A stretch of DNA of 47,843 bases from Bacteroidales bacterium UBA3844 (GTDB taxonomy: Bacteria; Bacteroidota; Bacteroidia; Bacteroidales; Paludibacteraceae): positions 1-47,843 of the forward strand of contig DGHQ01000028.1 of NCBI GenBank assembly GCA_002392915.1, given 5' to 3'. A program made the translations under genes and the position numbers. The notes under the pieces were generated by a model that saw only the letters and a list, made by a program, of their open reading frames with translations, was not told the DNA's origin and made no database searches. Numbering within the stretch: position 1 is the stretch's first letter; every line of letters begins with the position of its first letter. Of the stretch, positions 16,856 through 25,333 are shown in pieces.

Positions 16856-17731
16856 ATGAAGGTCGGAATCATTCAAGAGAGCCATACGGCTAACATAGAC
16901 TCAAACATAGCAAAACTGACTTCCAAGATCGAGGAGTTGGCTAAGAAGGGGGCACAACTTATCGTGTTGTCGGAGCTTCACAACTCGCTCTACTTCTGTC
17001 AGGTGGAAGACGTTGACAATTTCGATTTGGCTGAGACTATCCCCGGCAAGTCGACCGACCATTTCTCAGCAGTGGCAAAACGTCTTGGCGTGGTGATCGT
17101 GATCTCTCTCTTTGAGAAACGTGCCACCGGACTTTACCACAACACGGCTGTCGTGCTCGACAAAGATGGATCAATCGCTGGCAAATACCGCAAAATGCAT
17201 ATTCCAGACGATCCCGCATACTACGAAAAATTCTATTTCACCCCTGGCGACTTGGGATTCCAACCAATTCAAACTTCTCTTGGCAAACTTGGCCTTATGG
17301 TCTGCTGGGACCAGTGGTATCCGGAAGGAGCTAGACTTATGGCTCTTGCAGGAGCTGATATGCTTATCTACCCTACCGCCATCGGCTGGGAAAGCACCGA
17401 CACCGACGATGAAAAGGCTCGTCAGCGTGGTGCATGGATGACGGTGCAGCGCGGACACGCAGTAGCAAACGGTCTGCCTGTGGTGACTGTCAACCGTGTA
17501 GGATACGAGGCAGACCCTTCTGGTGTGACTGGCGGTATACAGTTCTGGGGTAGCAGCTTCGTCGCCGGCCCACAAGGTGAACTACTGTATGAGGCTCCTA
17601 CAGACAAAGAGGATTGCGTCATCATCGACATTGATATGGAGAGAAGCGAAAACGTACGTCGTATTTGGCCTTTCCTACGTGATAGAAGAATTGAAGAGTT
17701 TGGCGACATCTGCCGCAGATTCAGAGACTAA
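16856..17731 (+). CDS. aguB: N-carbamoylputrescine amidase
   Basis: A 291-residue carbon-nitrogen hydrolase of the nitrilase superfamily. The triad is Glu40 (LSEL), Lys113 (YRKMHIPDDP) and Cys150 (VCWDQWYPEGARLMAL). The long match around the Cys, with GIQFWGSSF and RRIWPFLRDRRI, is typical of AguB, which turns N-carbamoylputrescine into putrescine, CO2 and ammonia in the agmatine route. Length equals the usual 290-295. In many Bacteroidetes it sits beside agmatine deiminase (aguA); here no aguA is in the window, and a barrel protein follows after 19 nt. Confidence 0.9.
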   Translation: MKVGIIQESHTANIDSNIAKLTSKIEELAKKGAQLIVLSELHNSLYFCQVEDVDNFDLAETIPGKSTDHFSAVAKRLGVVIVISLFEKRATGLYHNTAVVLDKDGSIAGKYRKMHIPDDPAYYEKFYFTPGDLGFQPIQTSLGKLGLMVCWDQWYPEGARLMALAGADMLIYPTAIGWESTDTDDEKARQRGAWMTVQRGHAVANGLPVVTVNRVGYEADPSGVTGGIQFWGSSFVAGPQGELLYEAPTDKEDCVIIDIDMERSENVRRIWPFLRDRRIEEFGDICRRFRD

Positions 17732-17750
17732 CCCACAAAATAAAACATCT

Positions 17751-18737
17751 ATGCATAGACTACTATTTTTCATAACATCCATACTTATATTTATCTCTGC
17801 GTCTGCACAAACTCCATCAGACTCAATACAGGAAGCACGCAAGGCAAAAATCGAAAAAGCTCGTGTTGAGGCAAGAGCAAGAGCAGAGGCGAGAGCAGCT
17901 GAACGAGCTAAAAAAGAAGCCGAAGGGCAAAAGTCAGAGAATATAAATGGCCAAAAAGACTCTGACACAAAAGCAAACGCTAAAACCGACAATAACGTCA
18001 AAGAAGAAAAGTCTAAGCGTGAGAGAAGATCTCGTGATGAGAAGGCAGACAATGATTCTAAAAAGAGCGACGTGAAAAAAGACGGCGACACAAAAGCTAA
18101 TGCTAAAGCCGACAATAACGTCAAAGAAGAGAAATCCAAGCGTGATAGAAGGTCTCGTGATGAAAAGGCTGACAATGCCAATAATTCTAAAAAAACATCC
18201 GTCTCTAAGGATAACGAGCCAAAAGCAGAAAAGGTAAAGAAGCCATCCGCAAGAGAGCGTAACAAAGCAGACACAGCAATTGCCAAAAGCAAATATGGCC
18301 CCGGCACATTCGGATGGCGTGGAACTATCGGAGCCACAATAGCATGGAACGACTATGACGATCGAGAGCACAAAATCGGATTCAACAGTTGGGGATTCGT
18401 GTTGAACGGAGGTATGGGCTACCGTTTCAACCACATAGGCTACGTCGGCGTATTAATTGATATAGAAGTAATTGAGCTGTTGGCATTTTCACCGATGTTA
18501 GACTTTGTACTATCCGCACCAACACCCGTCGCTCCATTCATAGAACTGACAGCCGGCCCATACGTCTCTTATGATGAGTATCGCAAATGGGTGTTCCAAC
18601 CACGTGCCGGCCTATCATACCGTGGTAAGAAAAACAAAATCATGCGTTTCGGCTTTGGATTAAGAATGTACGACGACGCATTTGACTCAGACTCATTCAA
18701 ACCACAATACGCAGCAAGCTACTCTGTAGAATTCTGA
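17751..18737 (+). CDS. Outer-membrane beta-barrel protein with basic repeat linker
   Basis: A 328-residue protein. The ATG at 17751 is chosen over the longer frame (17577) as it starts a good signal peptide (MHRLLFFITSILIFISASAQ) and does not overlap the amidase gene. Residues of about 30-185 are Lys/Arg/Glu/Ala-rich and include two copies of a unit of about 30 residues (around 72-101 and 113-142; core NNVKEEKSKR.RRSRDEKAD). The rest (190-328) has alternating strands ending in VEF, as in outer-membrane barrels. The linker may be helical or bind a polyanion such as peptidoglycan teichoic-like polymers or LPS; this is speculation. Confidence 0.75.
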   Translation: MHRLLFFITSILIFISASAQTPSDSIQEARKAKIEKARVEARARAEARAAERAKKEAEGQKSENINGQKDSDTKANAKTDNNVKEEKSKRERRSRDEKADNDSKKSDVKKDGDTKANAKADNNVKEEKSKRDRRSRDEKADNANNSKKTSVSKDNEPKAEKVKKPSARERNKADTAIAKSKYGPGTFGWRGTIGATIAWNDYDDREHKIGFNSWGFVLNGGMGYRFNHIGYVGVLIDIEVIELLAFSPMLDFVLSAPTPVAPFIELTAGPYVSYDEYRKWVFQPRAGLSYRGKKNKIMRFGFGLRMYDDAFDSDSFKPQYAASYSVEF

Positions 18738-18741
18738 CGCA

Positions 18742-19095
18742 ATGGCACTGCAACTATTCATCATCTTTGCGATGTTGGCATTCGGCGAACTGGTGGTATG
18801 GCTGACAGGAGTCCGCATACCATCGTCGATCATCGGAATGCTCACACTCACATTATTGCTCAAGCTTGGAATTATCAAACTTCGTTGGGTGAAATCCGCA
18901 AGCAATTTTCTCACTGGAAATCTCGCTTTCTTTTTCATCCCTCCAGGCGTGTCGCTGATGCTATACTACGGACTGATCAAAAGCCAATGGATTCCCATAA
19001 CAGTTTCCATCATCATCAGCACGATATTGGTGATGGCATCAACAGTATGGACATATAAACTCATCAGAAAGAGCAATGGAAATCATAGAAAATAA
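18742..19095 (+). CDS. lrgA: LrgA/CidA-family holin-like protein
   Basis: 117 residues with four membrane segments and the family signature FGELVVWLTGVRIPSSIIGM near the N-terminus and FFFIPPGVSLM in the middle. LrgA/CidA proteins form small holin-like membrane oligomers that affect murein hydrolase release and, in some bacteria, pyruvate or metabolite transport. It starts 4 nt after the barrel protein stop and overlaps lrgB by 20 nt, so the pair is an ordinary lrgAB unit. Confidence 0.9.
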   Translation: MALQLFIIFAMLAFGELVVWLTGVRIPSSIIGMLTLTLLLKLGIIKLRWVKSASNFLTGNLAFFFIPPGVSLMLYYGLIKSQWIPITVSIIISTILVMASTVWTYKLIRKSNGNHRK

Positions 19096-19765
19096 ATACT
19101 TTCTTCTTGCCCTGACGTTTGGAGTCTACGCAGTGTCGAAATACATACAGAAACGTACAAATTTCGTGCTGCTCAATCCCATTCTACTGAGTATCGCAGC
19201 GATAATTATCTTTTTGAAAATCACTGGAATAGACTACAGCAAATATAAAGAAGCTGGAGCTATGATCGAAATATGGCTTTCCCCATGCGTAGTGGCATTG
19301 GGTGTGCCCCTCTACCAGCAGCTGGATGAGATCAAGAAACAGGTTGTCCCCATCCTTGTGTCGCAGATAGTGGGATGTTTAGTCGGGATTATCAGCGTCG
19401 TCTTCATAGCGAAATGGCTCGGAGCGACGGACGAGGTAGTGCTATCACTCGCTCCAAAATCAGTCACCACCCCAATAGCAATGCAAGTGTCCGAGTTGAC
19501 GGGAGGAATCCCCGCTCTTACAGTATCAGCAGTGGTGTGCACAGGCATCTTCGGAGCCATATTCGGATTGAGCATCTTTCGTCTGACGAGAGCCAAAAGT
19601 GCCATAGGAGAAAGTTTGAGCATGGGCACAGCCTCACATGCAGTCGGCACATCACGTGTGATGGAAATCAGTCCACGATTCGGAGCCTACGCAGGTTTGG
19701 GATTGTCGCTCAACGGCATCCTGACAGCCATTGTCGCCCCAACGATTTTGGAGTGGATAATGTAA
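19076..19765 (+). CDS. lrgB: LrgB/CidB-family membrane protein
   Basis: 229 residues with about seven membrane segments. SLAPKSVTTPIAMQVSEL and MGTASHAVGTSRVME are the family motifs. LrgB works with LrgA; length is normal (about 230). The start overlaps lrgA by 20 nt. No terminator is evident in the 138 nt before the PBP gene, but that gene has its own promoter box. Confidence 0.92.
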   Translation: MEIIENKYFLLALTFGVYAVSKYIQKRTNFVLLNPILLSIAAIIIFLKITGIDYSKYKEAGAMIEIWLSPCVVALGVPLYQQLDEIKKQVVPILVSQIVGCLVGIISVVFIAKWLGATDEVVLSLAPKSVTTPIAMQVSELTGGIPALTVSAVVCTGIFGAIFGLSIFRLTRAKSAIGESLSMGTASHAVGTSRVMEISPRFGAYAGLGLSLNGILTAIVAPTILEWIM

Positions 19766-19856
19766 ATTACTATATAATAAGTGTTCAAATGCAACATGAA
19801 TAGGTGCCAAAAAGCAGAAAATAACGAAAACCCTTCATAAAAAGAGAAAAAAACTA

Positions 19857-19864
19857 TAGTTTTG
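19857..19864 (+). promoter_or_regulatory. -7 box for the PBP1A gene
   Basis: TAGTTTTG matches TAnnTTTG, 39 nt before the ATG at 19904. The -33 box is not clear. Confidence 0.5.
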
Positions 19865-19903
19865 TAAGATACAAAGACTTTTTTCAAAGAGATTATAAGA
19901 AAA

Positions 19904-22333
19904 ATGAGTATAAGCGGCAAATTGACAATAGCCTTTTGGGCAATATTCTTGGTAGTTGTAGGAGCTATCATCGCAATGTTTGTTGGAATCAACAACGGTT
20001 CATTTGGTCACCTTCCCCCAGTAGAAGAATTGCAAAGTCCGAAGAATAAGTTTGCGACAGAGATTTTCTCATGCGACGGTGTTGTGCTTGGACGTTATTT
20101 CCAGTCGAGTGAGAACCGCGTCTTCACAGCTTATGAAGACATCTCCCCAAATCTTGTGAACGCATTGATCGCGACAGAGGATATCCGCTACAAGGAGCAC
20201 TCAGGAATTGACTTCAAATCACTATTCCGTGCAATTTTCAAATCAGTGATCCTTCAGCAGAAGAATTCAGGAGGAGGTTCGACAATTTCCCAACAGCTTG
20301 CCAAGTTGCTATACACAGATGTGGCAAAAGACAAAATAGAGCGTGCGATGCAGAAGCCTACAGAGTGGGTGATCGCTGTAAAGCTTGAGAAGCTATATAC
20401 AAAAGAAGAGATCATGACCATGTATCTCAACAAGTTCGACTTTCTCAACAATGCGGTAGGTATCCGTTCCGCAGCGCAAGTTTACTTCTCAACCACTCCA
20501 GACAAGCTGAAATTGGAAGAAGCAGCATTGCTTGTAGGTATGCTGAAAAACCCAGCCCTTTACAACCCACGTCGTGAGAGCCGCTACGACATGTGTATGG
20601 GACGACGCAACGTCGTTTTCGGACAGATGGAAAAGGCTGGATTCATCACAGAAGCAGAGAAGGATTCGTTGTCGAAACTTCCTATCACATTGCATTTCAA
20701 CAAAGTAGACCATAAGGAAGGTCTTGCTCCATATTTCCGTGAGTATCTAAGAAAAGTGATGACAGCAGAGGAGCCAATCAAGAGCAAGTATCCTAAATGG
20801 GCACGTCAGAAATATTATGAGGATTCATTGGCTTGGGCTACAGACCCTCTTTACGGATGGTGCAACAAGAACAAAAAGCCAGACGGAACGCCATACAATC
20901 TATATACAGACGGATTGAAGATCCACACAACTGTTGATTCCCGTATGCAGAAATATGCAGAGGAGTCAATCAAAGAATTCTTGGGCGGACATATCCAGCA
21001 GCTATTCTTCAAAGAGAAGAAAGGGCGCAGCACTGCCCCTTATTCAACAAAGACCACAAAGGCACAAAGAGACTCTATGCTACAGAAAGCCATGCGTCTT
21101 ACAGACAGATATCAACGCATGAAAGCAGCGGGAGCCTCGGCCGCAGAGATCAAGAAAGCATTCAACACCAAAGTGCAGATGTCGGTGTTTGATTGGGAGC
21201 ATGGCACAAAGGACACAGTCCTCACCCCACTCGACTCAATCATCTACAACAAGCATTTCCTACGAAGCGGCATGATGAGTATCGATCCAAAGAACGGACA
21301 TGTGAAAGCATACGTAGGAGGTCCAGACTTCCGTTTCTTCCAATATGACATGTGTACGGTCGGACGCCGTCAGGTAGGTTCTACAATCAAACCTTTCCTT
21401 TACGCATACGCAATGGAGAACGGTATGAACCCATGCGACGAGGTGGCTAACACTCAGCCATCCATAAAAGTGCAGACAGGTCTGAGAGAAGACGACTACA
21501 CTATCTGGCAGCCTAAGAATGTGCCTTACGGTGAGTCGGGCAAAAAAGAGATCGGACAGATGATCACATTGAAACGTGGTTTGCAGACATCCAACAACTG
21601 GACATCCGCAAGAATCATGATGCAATACCATCCGGAAGGATTCGTGAAACTGCTTCACTCATTCGGTATCAAAAACCAGGAGATCGAGCCTGTCTACTCT
21701 CTATGTCTTGGAGTTTGCGACTTGACTATCGCCGAGATGTGTGCCGCATATACAGCGTTTGCCAACCATGGAATCCAGATCGAGCCTGTATACGTGGAGA
21801 GCATTTTCGACAACAACGGAAACCTATTGGCAACATTCAGCCCACGAATGAAAGAAATCTTCAGCGACGAGACTTCAGAAAAGATGATCTCATTGATGAG
21901 AGGTGTGATCGACGGTGGTACGGGATTGAGAATTCGTTCTTCAGCAGCGTCTTTCAACTTCACTATTCCATGGGAGCCCGGTCGTCCTAAGCACGCATAT
22001 AGAATCGGTTGGGAGACAGAGATGGCAGGAAAGACAGGTACTACACAGAACAACTCCGACGGATGGTTTATGGCATTCATTCCAGACCTGATCACAGGAG
22101 TATGGGTAGGAGGAGAAGACCGAGACATCCACTTCGACAACCTGCGTAACGGACAGGGTTCATCTACTGCGCTTCCTATTTGGGGAGTCTACATGAACAA
22201 AGTGTTCGACGACAAGACTCTAAACTACGACAGGAAATGTAAGTTCAACGTGAAGGAGACATACAACTGTAAGAACCAAAACACAGGTGACCAGAAAGTA
22301 GAGGAGAACGCAGTGGAAGGAATCTTTGAATAA
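19904..22333 (+). CDS. mrcA: Bifunctional penicillin-binding protein 1A
   Basis: An 809-residue class A PBP. After one membrane anchor (about 8-30), the GT51 domain holds IATEDIRYKEHSGID (catalytic Glu92), GGSTISQQ (124-131) and KPTEW (second Glu154). The transpeptidase part has STIK (Ser493-Lys496), SNN (563-565) and KTGT (710-713). It polymerises lipid II and cross-links the peptides in the periplasm. All catalytic motifs are intact. A strong terminator follows at 22368, then a truncated paralogue starting with the same MSISGK. The gene is long-standing chromosomal; codon use is like that of highly expressed genes. Confidence 0.95.
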   Translation: MSISGKLTIAFWAIFLVVVGAIIAMFVGINNGSFGHLPPVEELQSPKNKFATEIFSCDGVVLGRYFQSSENRVFTAYEDISPNLVNALIATEDIRYKEHSGIDFKSLFRAIFKSVILQQKNSGGGSTISQQLAKLLYTDVAKDKIERAMQKPTEWVIAVKLEKLYTKEEIMTMYLNKFDFLNNAVGIRSAAQVYFSTTPDKLKLEEAALLVGMLKNPALYNPRRESRYDMCMGRRNVVFGQMEKAGFITEAEKDSLSKLPITLHFNKVDHKEGLAPYFREYLRKVMTAEEPIKSKYPKWARQKYYEDSLAWATDPLYGWCNKNKKPDGTPYNLYTDGLKIHTTVDSRMQKYAEESIKEFLGGHIQQLFFKEKKGRSTAPYSTKTTKAQRDSMLQKAMRLTDRYQRMKAAGASAAEIKKAFNTKVQMSVFDWEHGTKDTVLTPLDSIIYNKHFLRSGMMSIDPKNGHVKAYVGGPDFRFFQYDMCTVGRRQVGSTIKPFLYAYAMENGMNPCDEVANTQPSIKVQTGLREDDYTIWQPKNVPYGESGKKEIGQMITLKRGLQTSNNWTSARIMMQYHPEGFVKLLHSFGIKNQEIEPVYSLCLGVCDLTIAEMCAAYTAFANHGIQIEPVYVESIFDNNGNLLATFSPRMKEIFSDETSEKMISLMRGVIDGGTGLRIRSSAASFNFTIPWEPGRPKHAYRIGWETEMAGKTGTTQNNSDGWFMAFIPDLITGVWVGGEDRDIHFDNLRNGQGSSTALPIWGVYMNKVFDDKTLNYDRKCKFNVKETYNCKNQNTGDQKVEENAVEGIFE

Positions 22334-22367
22334 CAAATGAAGATTTAAGAATTAAAAATGAATAATG

Positions 22368-22399
22368 TAGAGACGCATGGCCGTGCGTCTCTATTTTTT
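22368..22399 (+). terminator. Intrinsic terminator after PBP1A
   Basis: TAGAGACGCA and TGCGTCTCTA form a 10-bp stem with an inner TGGCCG, followed by six T. Another member of the AGAGACG palindrome family. Confidence 0.88.
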
Positions 22400-22435
22400 A
22401 AGATAATATTTGAATATGTCACAAAATAGTACAAT

Positions 22436-23227
22436 ATGAGCATAAGCGGAAAATCGACAATCATATATTGGATATTCGTATCAATAATCTTAGGATTCAG
22501 CGTTAATATAATAATCCAGACAAAGAATCACTACGATGAATATGCCATGACTGTCGAAGAGTGCTTTAATTCAAAAAAAATGACAGCCCTAATTTATGGA
22601 TCACGCGATGCCAAAAACGCCAGCCGAAGAATCTACTGTTCATACGATGAAATTCCAAGTTGCGTCACCAACGCTTTGATTGCAATTGAAGATCCCAATT
22701 TCTATGAGCATTCCGGTATAGATTTCAAAAACGTCTTCAAAGCAATGTACGATGATTTAGCAAGAGGAGAAAAGACATTCAAGCCAACTATCACAGAACA
22801 ATTAGCATATACATTATCTTATCGTTTGTTAATGAAAAAATATAACCGTTTTTTGAATGAACCAATTGTGATAAAAACGATGATTGACCTTGAAAGATTC
22901 TTTACAAAACAAGAACTCTTGACTATTTACCTTAACGATACGGACTTTCTCCACAACGCAATCGGCATCTATGGTGCGGCAATTGTCTATTTCTCCACCA
23001 CTCCAGACAGATTAAAGACAGAAGAGGCTGCGATGCTTGTTGGCATGACGAAAAATCCTTCTTTGTATAATCCAACTCGTGAACGAAGATATGACAAATG
23101 CTTGGAGCGACGCAACCACGTGTTGGAGCAGATGGCAAAATACAACTATATAACACCAGCAGAGAAAGACTCACTTTGCAAACTTCCAATCGTCTTACGA
23201 TTCAAAAAAATAGAAAGAGTAGAATGA
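22436..23227 (+). CDS. Truncated PBP1A paralogue with a damaged GT51 active site
   Basis: The 263 residues line up with the first 260 or so of the PBP1A upstream: same MSISGK start, single membrane anchor, IAIEDPNFYEHSGIDF (Glu85 kept), FTKQELLTIYLN and VGMTKNPSLYNPTRERRYD. It has no transpeptidase domain. Two motifs are lost: GGSTISQQ has become KPTITEQ (116-122), and the second catalytic glutamate (Glu154 of PBP1A) aligns with Val145 (LNEPIVIK). A glycosyltransferase without these should be inactive. The frame is open and the flanks are clean, so it may be a regulatory pseudoenzyme or an early pseudogene of a tandem duplicate. Confidence 0.85.
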   Translation: MSISGKSTIIYWIFVSIILGFSVNIIIQTKNHYDEYAMTVEECFNSKKMTALIYGSRDAKNASRRIYCSYDEIPSCVTNALIAIEDPNFYEHSGIDFKNVFKAMYDDLARGEKTFKPTITEQLAYTLSYRLLMKKYNRFLNEPIVIKTMIDLERFFTKQELLTIYLNDTDFLHNAIGIYGAAIVYFSTTPDRLKTEEAAMLVGMTKNPSLYNPTRERRYDKCLERRNHVLEQMAKYNYITPAEKDSLCKLPIVLRFKKIERVE

Positions 23228-23319
23228 TGGGATAATCAATAAAAGTTTCCTCCACGTCTACAATATTTACCCTTTTTTCATTATATTTACAGAATCATAA
23301 ACTAAAAAATATAGAAGCC

Positions 23320-23802
23320 ATGAAAAACGAAGAACAACATATCAAATTCATGCAGATGGCAATAGACCTGTCTGCTAAAAGTGTGGAGGAAGGAGGCGGA
23401 CCATTCGGTGCCGTTATTGTCAACAAAGAGGGTGAGATTATCGCTGCGTCGCACAACTGCGTGACTCTCAACAACGACCCTACCGCTCATGCAGAGGTGA
23501 TGGCAATCAGAGAAGCTTGCCAAAAGCTACAGACTTTCGACCTTAGCGGATGCATATTGTACGCCTCATGCGAGCCATGCCCAATGTGTTTGTCTGCCAT
23601 GTACTGGGCACACATCGAACGCTATTTCTACGCCGGCACACAACACGATGCAGCAGAAATCGGTTTTGACGACAAATTCATCTACGATGAGATCGCACAA
23701 AAACCTAAAGACAGGTTTATGAGCAGAAAGCAGATTCTTCGTGATGCCACTCTGAAAGTGTTCAACACGTGGAAGAACAAAGCGGATAAGATTGAGTATT
23801 AA
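23320..23802 (+). CDS. guaD: Guanine deaminase-like CMP/dCMP deaminase family enzyme
   Basis: 160 residues of the zinc cytidine-deaminase fold. Zinc ligands are His57 in AHAEV (with catalytic Glu59) and Cys87/Cys90 in CEPCPMC. The stretch NNDPTAHAEVMAIREACQ and SCEPCPMCLSAMYWA is close to Bacillus-type guanine deaminase, which converts guanine to xanthine. Other members deaminate other bases, so the symbol is tentative. It stands alone, ended by a terminator at 23809. The second enzyme of this fold in the window, at 33203, is TadA and is only distantly similar. Confidence 0.8.
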   Translation: MKNEEQHIKFMQMAIDLSAKSVEEGGGPFGAVIVNKEGEIIAASHNCVTLNNDPTAHAEVMAIREACQKLQTFDLSGCILYASCEPCPMCLSAMYWAHIERYFYAGTQHDAAEIGFDDKFIYDEIAQKPKDRFMSRKQILRDATLKVFNTWKNKADKIEY

Positions 23803-23808
23803 AAAGAC

Positions 23809-23845
23809 GAGGGGTTGCCAACATCAGTTTGACAACCCCTCTATT
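23809..23845 (+). terminator. Intrinsic terminator after the guanine deaminase gene
   Basis: GAGGGGTTG and CAACCCCTC form a 9-bp GC-rich stem around a 15-nt loop, with a short TATTT tail. It begins 7 nt after the stop codon. Confidence 0.75.
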
Positions 23846-24077
23846 TAACGTTAATCCGACGAAATCAAAATGATAGTTGGAGTGTCATAAATGAGGATTC
23901 CAAAGGGCGAAACGTCCTACCCCCAAAAAGGCGAGCACACAGAATTTAATAAAACCACAGAGACACAAAGTTTACAGAGAAAGAGGTGAAAATTCAATAA
24001 GAAAATGGAAAATGATTCGCAGATTACAATTCATCAAACTCACGTTATTTAAGTAACACAAGACATTATGTTCACAT
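23846..24077. other. Intergenic region with a degraded dispersed repeat
   Basis: Between the deaminase terminator and the terminator of the minus-strand gene I see no gene. It holds the short copy C of the dispersed element (23893-23944) and otherwise low-information A-rich sequence. Confidence 0.6.
23893..23944 (+). repeat. Dispersed two-hairpin element, short copy C
   Basis: GAGGATT, then AAGGGCGAAACGTCCTACCC and AGGCGAGCAC, in the same order as copies A and B but without the middle part. The hairpin GGGCG/CGTCC survives with a G-U pair. Confidence 0.55.
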
Positions 24078-24109
24078 ATAAAAAAGAGACGTGGAATCTC
24101 CACGTCTCT
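24078..24109 (-). terminator. Intrinsic terminator of the first TPR paralogue gene
   Basis: AGAGACGTGGA and TCCACGTCTCT form an 11-bp stem with a 3-nt loop (24085-24109), then T on the minus strand. It belongs to the AGAGACG family. Confidence 0.85.
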
Positions 24110-24131
24110 ACTCATTATAATCTATTGAATA

Positions 24132-25244
24132 TTATTTCCAAAGTGCTTCGTATGCATCTTTCTCTTTCTGCCACTTCTCACAATCCTTTGCTAAAGCGGC
24201 TGCGTCGGCAAACTTTCTATCCTTGCCTTTCTCCTTTGGGTCAGTCTCAACAGCCTTAAACTGTGCGGCAGCCTTTCCAAACTCTTTTGAGAAAACATAA
24301 TAGATTCCAAGATCGTAGTGGATTGCCGACTCTACCTCTTTATTGATATGTTCGTAGTTTTCCGAACCTACACTGTCGAGAGCCGTTTTCAGCACCTCCT
24401 CCACTCCTTCTGTCTCCATTGCAAACGCCTCTTTATTCCACTCGTCTTCCTTAAGATAACCCAATCCGCTCTTCAACTTGTTGACAGCGTCGTTGATCTC
24501 AAGATACTCAGCTCCATTAGACGAACGTTTCTTTGGTCTGGCAAAATAGCAAACAATGTCTTTCTCCTTAAACATGAATGTGGCTCCCACAAGACCAGAT
24601 ATCTTCTTGTTGCTATACTCACTCACCACTGCTTCATACGTCATGACAGAAGCTTCCTCCTGCACCTTACCAACAGCTGCACCCTCACTTGGCATCCATC
24701 CGGAATTGAAATTCTTTCCCAATTTCACATCCTCTTTATAGGCGATACTCTTGTCGGGAAGTGTGATTGCCACATGAAACGCAAAATCAAGATGCATATA
24801 CGCGCAATAGTATTTATTAGAGCTGTTCAATTGTGTAGGGATCTGCCCCGGCTTCATCTGTGAAGATCCTGGCGGGTCAGTACGTGTGGGCACCCAGAAT
24901 GCCCCGACCTTGATCTTCTGTTTGCGATGCATTGGATTAAACTTGTCAATAGCCATTGGTGTGACAGCCTCAAATTTTGAATATCTCACCAAAAAATCAG
25001 CCTCAGCCGGATTGTCCGTACGTATGAACGACTCATTATGCAGTTGGGCAACAGTGGCCGTGAACGTACCGTCTTCAGCCAACACTCCATTTTCCACCAA
25101 AGCGTAGACTTTTTTCCCAAGCGACATCTTTAATTTAGGATAAGCGGACATACTGAACTTACCGATCATCTCCGGTTCCGCTTCCTGCGCCGATATCGTC
25201 ATCGTCACAACAGAAAAGACAAGGACTAATATTTTCTTGATCAT
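24132..25244 (-). CDS. Secreted TPR-like protein, paralogue 1
   Basis: 370 residues with a signal peptide (MIKKILVLVFSVVTMTISAQ). The N-terminal two thirds is a beta-rich domain I do not recognise; the C-terminus (about 285-365: HYDLGIYYVFSKEFGKAAAQF) looks like one or two TPR units. It is a paralogue of the next gene upstream (25334-26446): shared features include FxxxxYPxLxxxLGxKxYAL near the start, FNSGW, KDLVGA-like and the TPR end with AxxCEKWQxEKxAYE. Own promoter and terminator make it a separate transcript. The role is unknown; it is probably periplasmic. Confidence 0.8.
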   Translation of the reverse strand: MIKKILVLVFSVVTMTISAQEAEPEMIGKFSMSAYPKLKMSLGKKVYALVENGVLAEDGTFTATVAQLHNESFIRTDNPAEADFLVRYSKFEAVTPMAIDKFNPMHRKQKIKVGAFWVPTRTDPPGSSQMKPGQIPTQLNSSNKYYCAYMHLDFAFHVAITLPDKSIAYKEDVKLGKNFNSGWMPSEGAAVGKVQEEASVMTYEAVVSEYSNKKISGLVGATFMFKEKDIVCYFARPKKRSSNGAEYLEINDAVNKLKSGLGYLKEDEWNKEAFAMETEGVEEVLKTALDSVGSENYEHINKEVESAIHYDLGIYYVFSKEFGKAAAQFKAVETDPKEKGKDRKFADAAALAKDCEKWQKEKDAYEALWK

Positions 25245-25267
25245 ATCTAAATTTTACTATTTCGTCG

Positions 25268-25275
25268 CAAAGGTA
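25268..25275 (-). promoter_or_regulatory. -7 box for TPR paralogue 1
   Basis: TACCTTTG on the minus strand, 23 nt before the ATG at 25244. It directly follows the upstream terminator, so termination and re-initiation lie within about 35 bp. Confidence 0.6.
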
Positions 25276-25303
25276 AAAAAAAAGACGCAATAAAATTGCG
25301 TCT
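25276..25303 (-). terminator. Terminator between the two TPR paralogues
   Basis: AGACGCAAT and ATTGCGTCT (25283-25303) form a 9-bp stem with an TTT loop, followed by nine T on the minus strand. Confidence 0.85.
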
Positions 25304-25333
25304 CTTCATATAATTTTATATTTCAAATATTTA

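Noticed and set aside
17675..18337. Open frame of 220 codons on the minus strand
   Set aside because: It is the complement of the Lys/Arg/Glu-rich linker of the barrel protein; low-complexity Ser/Leu/Ala content shows a shadow.
22436..23227. Monofunctional transglycosylase (MtgA)
   Set aside because: Size fits, but loss of GGSTxxQQ and the second Glu and close likeness to the adjacent PBP1A point to a damaged duplicate.
23846..24077. Riboswitch or small RNA in the gap after the deaminase gene
   Set aside because: A purine riboswitch was considered because of guaD, but it would have to lie upstream of the gene; I see no such core at 23228-23319 and nothing but the short repeat here.
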